DNA from: Thysanoteuthis rhombus
Taxonomy: Eukaryota; Mollusca; Cephalopoda; Oegopsida; Thysanoteuthidae
Length of the DNA: 64,000 nt
Assembly: GCA_963457665.1 (NCBI GenBank)
Contig: OY735237.1
Coordinates: 6,203,297-6,267,296, forward strand
Direction of reading: 5' to 3'
Position numbers and translations under genes: made by a program. Below are positions 56,885-64,000 of the stretch, in pieces (positions within the stretch are counted from its first letter, which is position 1; the number at the start of each line of letters is the position of its first letter). Below the pieces are notes generated by a model. The model worked only from the letters and a program-made list of their open reading frames with translations. It made no database searches and was not told where the DNA came from.

Positions 56885-57370
56885 TCAAAACTTATAAGAA
56901 AGTTGAAAATTTTTGGAAAAAGGCTGAAAATTGCTATATTTGCCAAAATATTGCGAGAATGGCCGAAAATTGGCAAAAAATCCAAACTTCTGGGGAGAGA
57001 GTCCAAAAATTATTGAGAAATATTGAAAATTACCAAGAATTGCCAAAGATTGCAGATAATCAATTTGTTTATTCACAAAATTTTGGCCAAGAAAATGTTT
57101 TTTTCTCTTAATATCTTTGATTCAACAAAATGGACATATGATTTTTTCTTAGATTGTTCTCAAATCTTCGTTCTCACTAATGAGATGAAGATTTTGATGA
57201 TAAAATTAAATTTCATATGATTAAACATTAGTGAATTGCAGGCAATGGACGAGAATTGCTTGGAATCATTATAAATTATTTAGACTTGGTGGAAATCCCC
57301 GGAATTGCAGAAATTCTTCAAAATGATATGAATTGCCAAAAATTACCAAAGCTGAAGATGAAAAATTAAG
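56885..57370. repeat. Cryptically simple AATTGCCAAAAATT sequence
   Basis: Imperfect reiterations of GAAAATTGCCAAAAATTACCAA over two blocks (56885-57060 and 57235-57365). This gives open frames rich in EN/WQK residues on the plus strand and FQ/FS residues on the minus strand. These are low-complexity artefacts, not genes. Confidence 0.65.
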
Positions 57371-57725
57371 CTCAAATAATAATTGAAACTGTCAAACATT
57401 CTAAATATTTCAATGAAGCTTTTTTCAACAGGAATATTAATAAAAACTTGATTAGAGTCCATTCAGTTGTGAAAATATACAAAAAAATCAATGATTTGAC
57501 GCTGTTCAAATAGGTTAAATTGACATTCCTTAAAAATTCTTCCATATAATTGAGACCTTCTGATTTGATTTTTTTTATCAGTGAGAAATATTTCTCCACT
57601 ATTATCTGAAAAAGCCCTTTGGATATTACTTCCTTTCTGTACAATATACTTTTTTGAGTGGGCTTCCTCTATGTTGCTGTATATATATATAGAAAACCCC
57701 CCCACCAAAACCAGCTTAATATTGA

Positions 57726-57905
57726 ACATGATTTCAGGATTATTATGTCAAATATTGAACCAAATATTGCAAATCTTGTGGCAAAGAAGCAACATCATCC
57801 ATCACACAGCTATCGAAAAACAATTATAGTACAGACCTGTACTACAAATAAATGTAATCCATTCAAAGTAAAAATTACTTTTAAAAATCAAAGGGCGCTT
57901 ATTAT
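57726..57905 (+). repeat. 180-bp direct repeat, left copy
   Basis: Starts ACATGATTTCAGG and ends GGGCGCTTATTAT. Identical in length to 58299-58478, with only about 5 substitutions (about 97 percent identity by eye). The two copies flank a 78-bp tandem array. Confidence 0.9.
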
Positions 57906-57934
57906 TGTAGTTCATCAATAAATTTCTAAAAGCT

Positions 57935-58255
57935 AAATGACAGAAGTAAAGGTCCACCAGAATATTTCCTTTATAGGAATCGTCCTTCAGTTTTCCAAGT
58001 TTCAAAACCAGTGAATGCTAAGAATAGAGGTCTGCCAGAATATTTCCTTTATACATGGGGTTCTCCAGTTTTCAAAGTTTTGAAAACACTGAATGCTACA
58101 AATAATAGTCTGCCTTAATACTTCCTTTATAGAAGGTTTCCTTCAGTTTTCAATGTTTTGAAACAACTGAATGCTAAAAATAGGGGTCTGCCTGAATATT
58201 TTCTCTTACAGAACAGATCCTTTTATTTTTGAAGTTTCAAAACTACTGAGATAGG
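57935..58255 (+). repeat. 78-bp tandem repeat, about four units
   Basis: AATATTTCC-type anchors at 57961, 58039, 58117 and 58195 give an exact 78-bp period. Units share CTTTATA, TTCAGTTTTC, TTTTGAAA, ACTGAATGCTA and GGTCTGCC. Units are diverged, unlike the flanking 180-bp repeats. Confidence 0.9.
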
Positions 58256-58298
58256 TTGATAGATATCAAGCCTGCTAAAATTTGAGAATTCATTTAAC

Positions 58299-58478
58299 AC
58301 ATGATTTCAGGTTTAATATGTCAAATATTGAACTGAATATTGCAAATCTTGTGGCAAAGAAGCAACATCATCCATCACACAGCTATTGAAAAACAATTAT
58401 AGTACAGACCTGTACTACAAATAAATGTAATCCATTCAAAGTAAAAATTACTTTTAAAAATCAAAGGGCGCTTATTAT
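58299..58478 (+). repeat. 180-bp direct repeat, right copy
   Basis: See the 57726-57905 copy. Beyond it a 73-codon frame (58482-58703) is followed by AATAAA at about 58718, but has no recognisable domain. Confidence 0.9.
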
Positions 58479-59509
58479 CGTGTGACAAGACTCCAACCTC
58501 CTTACCACTTCATTCAACTAAAAAACAACTCAACCATGACTACCAGAGATTACCAGTTGAATTCAACCAAATATTTAGTCCACCTTTTCAATCAAGTCTA
58601 TGCTAACACCATGAATAGGTATTTAAAACGGACATTTTACATAAGGGGTTCTGAAATGTTTCTATCCAGTATCCTTGTCCATTCTGTCCAGCTGTGTTTT
58701 TAAATTCCTTGTGAAAAATAAAGTGTAAAATGTATGGATACCATGGAAAAGACAAAAAACTTGTAGCATTTGTTCGTAATTACATTTAATTTAGTGTTAC
58801 ATTTTAATGACACGGATGGGCTTGGCTCTTTCCAAAGAGAGAGACATCTGCATACCATTTTCAATTGACAGTCTTGTATGAAATTTATTTTTGGTTGTGC
58901 ACTAAATTCTAAAGTTTTCACAAACCTTGCGTACCTTGATTTGAGAAGCCCCATTCTATATTTTCAATCTTCCTCAGCCCTGACTCAAAATATCATTGCA
59001 AAGTGAGAGCTGGAGTATACACATACAAATGATTATATATCTTTTTTTAGTCACTTCAATTACTTTCTGAAACCGAAGAGATATTTTCTTAGGAAAAGGA
59101 GTCGAGCAGTTATTTTGCTACATGGCAATGCCTGTCCTCACACTGCAAATGCAAACATGAAGCTGGGATAGGAGGTTCTTCCACATGTAGCATAAACTCC
59201 AGAACTGTCACTTCCAGATTATCACTAGTTTTCAACCAAGCAACACTTCTTATCTAGTCAGTAGTTCTAACCATTTTGAGCTATCAAAAATTCCTTTGAG
59301 AATCCATCATATCAAAACTGGAATTGTTCTTTTATGATAGAATACACAGATTTTGCTGGAAGGTTGCACAGGGTCATAGAAAGGCAGGGAAAATATGATG
59401 ATTGAATAATGATATTATGAATTTATATGGTAAGATATATGGCGAGCAAAATGTTCTGCACATATTTGTGCTTGTATCTCATTTTTCTGTTTGAGGATTT
59501 TGTTATTTG

Positions 59510-59710
59510 TCTTTTTCAGAAGTTTTTATTTTGTTGATTTTTGTAGGTTGTATAATAGTCATAGTCATTTTTACAGCTGTTTTAGCTTCTATTATTCCTG
59601 GATCCTGATCAATTGATTTCTTCCAATTATTTACAACTCTTTGTGAGAAGAATCCCCATCTTGAATTTTTTCTGCAATAGACTTTATATTTTTTTCTTTT
59701 ATTCATTTTG
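59510..59710 (-). mobile_element. CR1/Jockey-like LINE, C-terminal fragment
   Basis: On the minus strand the translation contains RKNSRWGFFSQRVVNNWKK followed by IIEAKTAVKM. The motif FFSQRVVNxWNxLP..VVEAKT is the conserved C-terminus of CR1- and related-clade reverse transcriptases. Only about 40 recognisable residues remain. Confidence 0.55.
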
Positions 59711-60477
59711 TTAAAAATGCTGGAAACTTTTGCATGAAACTAATATTATACTTGGAAACAATTTATTTGAAACATGGTGAAAGATATGGAAAAAAATCTT
59801 GATGACTGAACAATGATGCTATGAATTTAGAGAAATAGATGATTTTGTTTAAACTGGAAACTTTTGCCTAGACCTAATAGATATGCACATACTGCATATA
59901 CCCATCCAAATCTGAACACACATATACATACAGATTCACACAAACATAGATTTAAACTGTTCCCAGACAAGTGAAAATGAAATAAAAAGCATGATAAAGG
60001 TTGAATTTTCGAATATATTTATGTTGGAATCCATCAAGCCTTTGATCTCCCAAGTTTGCACCGCAGTTACCTGAGGCATGATGGGATATCAGAAAATTTT
60101 CAGTATTCCAAATAACCCTAACCCAATGCACTGATACACTGACATGAAGATAAGAAGCAATATCAAACTGGCACATAGCAAATCACTCTGTCCATCTGGT
60201 GTTGAACTTCACTATTTCAACATGAGATGGCACTTTCTCAAGAGACAAGGCTTACATTCTGAATTGTTCTAGAACTGTGTCAAACTATGTCAAAATTTGT
60301 AGTTGCATATAAATAACCAGATTCTCCACAGCCTCATTGAAGATTGAATCTACTGAATAATTCATTTTTTTCTTTTTTTTTACCTAAATACATGAATGTA
60401 AAAGCAATTGTTCAGTATTTTCTTGCTTAAGGTGCCATGAAAAAAATAATTATACAACAAGAGCACTGTAATTCAGA

Positions 60478-60500
60478 GGAGTTTGGGAACCACTTCATTA
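60478..60500 (-). repeat. hAT-like terminal sequence
   Basis: GAGTTTGGGAACCACTTC is the usual right end of hAT-type elements (GTTTGGGAACCACTG). No partner end located. Confidence 0.35.
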
Positions 60501-60899
60501 AGCCAATTCAAGCTTGAAATGGTCAGTGAAAGCGTAAATTTAAGTTGGCCGAACAACAGGTGAAACAATCTTTTGAAGTGATAGTCACGTAGATCTAATA
60601 AACGTGTCTAGGACACATCGATTTGCACTCCTCCTACTCCCAACACTCGAGGGTCACATGATCACTTGGAAATAGAGATAGATCCCCCCAACCAACCAAC
60701 TCAGAGAAAATCATTGAAAATGGTGATGAAAAAACAAAACCCCACAAAAAAAACAAAAAAAACAGTAAGTCCGGTTTATCAATCATGAGAGTTTATCAAC
60801 TTTTTCATGTACAAAAAAATGTCTAATATTTACTAACAAATATCATGGGTTAGTAAAGGCACACAAATATGCCAGACAAATAGAAGTGCATATGATCAT

Positions 60900-61130
60900 A
60901 TTATATATATATATACACACGCACAAGCATACACAAATATATATACACACAAATAAACACTCATTTATATATACACACTGATTTATATACACCCATTAAT
61001 TACATGCACAAATACACACACACACATGTATATATATATACTCATTTATACATACACAAATAGACACGCACACAAATATGTATATATACTCATATATACA
61101 TACAAATATACACACACACATATATGGTCA
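60900..61130. repeat. Compound (TA)/(CA) microsatellite
   Basis: Long interrupted TATATA/CACACA tract leading toward the assembly gap. Confidence 0.9.
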
Positions 61131-61300
61131 GGTACTGTACATGAGTCGATACAGATATAAAAAAGTGAGATACATGCATATACATCACAAATATACAAAA
61201 GTCAATAGCCTGATATTGTGCAATGTAAATTAAACATTTATACACACACATCCATACATACACATTTTGTGCAGAGGGTTTACACTATACATGTGTATGT

Positions 61301-61500
61301 NNNNNNNNNNNNNNNNNNNNNNNNNNNNNNNNNNNNNNNNNNNNNNNNNNNNNNNNNNNNNNNNNNNNNNNNNNNNNNNNNNNNNNNNNNNNNNNNNNNN
61401 NNNNNNNNNNNNNNNNNNNNNNNNNNNNNNNNNNNNNNNNNNNNNNNNNNNNNNNNNNNNNNNNNNNNNNNNNNNNNNNNNNNNNNNNNNNNNNNNNNNN
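61301..61500. other. Assembly gap, 200 N
   Basis: Exactly 200 undetermined bases, immediately after a TG/CA-rich tract. Frames crossing it are meaningless. Confidence 1.
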
Positions 61501-63200
61501 AATAATAAGTTATATCTCGGAATTTTTTCATTATCCTGTGGGCATGTTTTAAAGCATTTCAATGGATTATCTGCTCTCTCAGGTTTTTCCTTCTACCTTT
61601 TTATAGTCAATTTCATCAAAATTCTATTGGATCTCTTCACATCCATAATACAAACATTTACGTAAATGCAAATGTAGACAACTCAAGGATCTGAAACAGT
61701 GCAATGGAAATTGTAAAAAACATCTTTTAACTGAAATGTTTGCAGAGGGAAAATAGCATTGAATATTTATTCGTCTACAAAAGTACCTATTTCCCAGTGT
61801 CAAGGACATTCCAGACTCAATGACACAGCCCTATTTTGACAAGCAAATTTTAAAAATAAAATAAGTCTATGAAAAAAGTAACCTTTGGTCAGTAGGCTCA
61901 TTTTGGAGGAAAAAAATAGCCTTTCCAACACCAGGAAATACGGTAATTGTTTCACTTTATCTAGATTCATGGTTTGAAGAGGTTTAATTGTCTGCAACTG
62001 TGTCTGTCTCCATTATTGCTGTACAGTCATTACTTATCTATTTTTATTCAAACAAAATGACAACAGTTCAGTAAGAAATAATTTTACAGATAAATGAAAT
62101 TCTGAGATAATGTATTGTCATTTCTTATAGTTAGAGATAATGTATTGTCATTTCTTATAGTTAAAAATAAAAATAAATTTAAAAAAAAACGAACTATTCA
62201 TCCTTTCAATTTAAACCAAGCAAAAACACAAAAAATTGCATTGATTCAGTGTATTTAGTAGCCTGGTCATTGTTTAATCCCTGAGTCAGAGAAATTCTCA
62301 ATTGGTGGATGGAGCTTATTTTTGTTTCTATAGAGATTGGTGGTTACTAACAATGCTGTTAGTAAAAATGGGAGGGGACTAAACAAATAAAAATAGGTTT
62401 AACAAATATACCAATACCATGTCACCGGTTACAAAGTGTGTTGTCAAATAGCAGGGTATATGATACGATTACAGAGGAATTTGTATTGACCACAGTCATC
62501 TAGAACACAAGAAAACTAAAACTGAATGAACTATGAGTAGATGGGTGTTGTATTAAAGAGTACAGCTTTAATACTGGTTCAAGTCATAGAGTGGCAATGG
62601 TTGCTTCCTGGGGTTTCTGGGAAACAATATGGAAAGCCAAACTGGACATCTATGCACTGGACATGATGACAAAAGTAACTACAGTTTAAGGTGTTATTGC
62701 AAGAACCCTACCCAAATTCAGTGATGATCAGGGAAGGTATACTTTCTGATCTCTTATTTGTGAGAGCCAACCAACCAAAGTGATGCAGATTCCTACCCGC
62801 CAGCCAACTTAATAGGTTATAACTCTCAACCATCCTGTAATGATCCCCAAGATGGTAAGCCTGTGGATGGTCATTGTTAACATGGTTAAAAAAAAACAAA
62901 CTAAACTTGGGAGCTGGGATGTCTAGAAAATAAAAAAGAGTTTAAGTTTTGGTGACTTCTCTTTGAGATAGCTAGATAATTCAGGGGGAAATCCCAAACT
63001 AGTTTTATTGTTACCTTATCATGAATTAAAACCAAATTAGAGTGACACAGTTGCACCCCAAGAGTATCTTTCTAAGAGATCATCAAGATATCATACAAAG
63101 TTTTCCTGAAAGAACAACTTCCACAGAGCTGAAAAATAACCACAATTTACTGAAAGAGTTGAATTTCGAAAATTAGGAGAAATCAAAAGAAAGAAAATTA
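61500..63200. other. Mostly unassigned; one perfect 30-bp tandem duplication
   Basis: At 62104-62133 and 62134-62163 the same 30 bases (GAGATAATGTATTG..ATAGTTA) are repeated without a mismatch. No other feature is supported. This would be intron downstream of the candidate exon at 63213-63390. Confidence 0.6.
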
Positions 63201-63212
63201 AAAGTCACTTAC

Positions 63213-63390
63213 CTTCATCTTTGTCCTTTTTCTTTTCTGTTCTTATTTGGAATACGTCAAAAGCTAGTATTGTTTTCCAAATAAAACTAGGGTTTGAGGT
63301 GTTATTGTCGCAAACAAAGTCCGAATTACTCAGTTTTTCTCCTCCCTCCCATTGTTGTCTTGAATGAAGAACTTGTTCCACTGAACTTGA
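63213..63390 (-). CDS. Candidate internal coding exon, unrecognised protein
   Basis: On the minus strand an acceptor (TTACTGAATTTTAG, exon from 63390) and a consensus donor (GATGAAG/GTAAGTGA, exon end 63213) bound 178 bases: 59 complete codons plus one base. One frame is fully open, with a stop (TAG) right at the acceptor as expected. The peptide contains VEQVLHSRQQWEGGEKL, NSDFVCDNNTSNPSFIWKTI, LAFDVFQIRT and a charged end EKKKDKDE. The composition is protein-like (Trp, Cys, mixed charge; sequon NNT) and unlike its AT-rich surroundings. I do not recognise the family. The phase-1 exon end predicts the next exon's frame. Neighbouring exons must lie more than 600 bp upstream, outside the window, or downstream, where I find none. 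Confidence 0.5.
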
Positions 63391-63399
63391 CTAAAATTC

Positions 63400-64000
63400 A
63401 GTAATATCATAGAAAAATCGCATTCTCTGATATCTAACAAGATAGGAAGATTACTGCAAACTCCTACCCACCATTATTTTACTATCTACAGCTCCTAATC
63501 CATCTGTAGGACTTGTAGGGAGCAATCCTTAACATTTTAAGTTGACTGTTGTTGCCAAGATATTTAGGGATCAAAGATGTCTGAGTTATAGTGACTCTCC
63601 TTCATAATAGCTGGAGCATTAAAAAAAAAAATCACTAAATAATTTACCATATAAACTTGTGTATAGTTTGATTTCTAAAGACCAAATTTTTAGGCAAAAA
63701 TTTGTGGTTGACCTATACAGGGATTATAAATTTGTGAGATTCTAATTCAAACATAATGGCATATACACTGGAGCTTTTGTTATAACATGGATTGAGCATG
63801 GGCCCCAATTTTCAAAACGTTGAATGTAGCAATCAAAATAAGAGCTAAACACAAAAATAGAAAGACCCCCTAGTGAATCAGATTACGCCAATTGTAGAAA
63901 GTAATCAATAAACAAAACTCATTGCCCATTTCCCTTTTATCTCTCAGCAAAAAGATTTATAACATTGTCAAACTCCTATTCTAGACACTCGCTAAATATG
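63400..64000. other. Unassigned; one diffuse repeat-like block
   Basis: 63655-63725 (GTATAGTTTGATTTCTAAAG, AAATTTTTAGGCAAAAAT, TTGACCTATACAGG) reads like a dispersed element end by its internal symmetry (TTGTGTATAG / CTATACAGG), but has no second copy here. Confidence 0.3.

Noticed and set aside
56809..57111. 100-codon plus-strand frame with EN/WQK repeats and its antisense partners
   Set aside because: The underlying DNA is cryptically simple (AATTGCCAAAAATT reiterations); no domain, no splice context.
58482..58703. 73-codon frame followed by AATAAA as a terminal exon
   Set aside because: No acceptor-quality polypyrimidine tract immediately upstream (it abuts the 180-bp direct repeat) and no recognisable domain.
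61218..61665. Frames crossing the N run
   Set aside because: The sequence is undetermined; the open length is an artefact of X codons.

Overview
This window looks like non-coding DNA from a large, AT-rich, repeat-dense animal genome, probably a lophotrochozoan and most plausibly a cephalopod. That assignment is an inference. It rests on the low GC content, the many long (TA)n tracts, the many tRNA-derived SINE copies, RTE-type LINE 3' ends with (TGA)n tails, mariner remnants, and a decayed C2H2 zinc-finger array (cephalopods have very many C2H2 genes). There are no bacterial-style operons, no phage genes and no CRISPR array. One 200-base run of N (61301-61500) marks an assembly gap.

No complete host gene is visible. 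A few short stretches look like spliced exons. The best is a 178-base open exon on the minus strand at 63213-63390, with a GAAG/GTAAGT donor. A plus-strand pair, 27040-27118 and 28558-28638, has good splice signals and matching phase, and the second exon encodes one hydrophobic helix and a stop. Weaker candidates are at 2799-2988 (+), 26416-26544 (+) and 31490-31521 (-, 32 bases). The clearest gene remnant is a minus-strand C2H2 zinc-finger pseudogene at 12478-13025.

The rest is transposable elements and tandem repeats. (1) Seven 3' fragments of one RTE-like LINE lie at 0.07, 7.0, 10.4, 20.7, 30.2, 46.4 and 50.4 kb, with a second LINE type at 31.6 kb and a CR1-like C-terminus at 59.6 kb. (2) A mariner family is present as one 5' end (5.7 kb), one internally deleted copy (9.7-10.2 kb) and two 3' pieces (14.0 and 28.0 kb). 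(3) Family A, about 430 bp, is the dominant dispersed repeat, with some fourteen copies or fragments. (4) Smaller families are described as B (TA-tailed), C, D, E and F. There are also TACAGGT-ended MITEs, a TTAA-flanked piggyBac-like MITE, hAT-like ends and several tRNA-headed SINEs. (5) Tandem arrays have periods of 24, 30, about 50, 71, 78, about 147 and about 150 bp.

The most unusual item is a small element family carrying a hammerhead-ribozyme-like core. The 6.0 kb copy keeps CTGATGA, a perfect 5-bp stem II and GAAA. It sits inside a 162-bp insertion with 13-bp target-site duplications and perfect 13-bp inverted repeats. A related motif recurs in an array of about 147-bp units at 34.6-35.2 kb. 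This resembles the layout of metazoan retrozymes, although the copies seen here look degenerate and a complete cleavage site is not evident.
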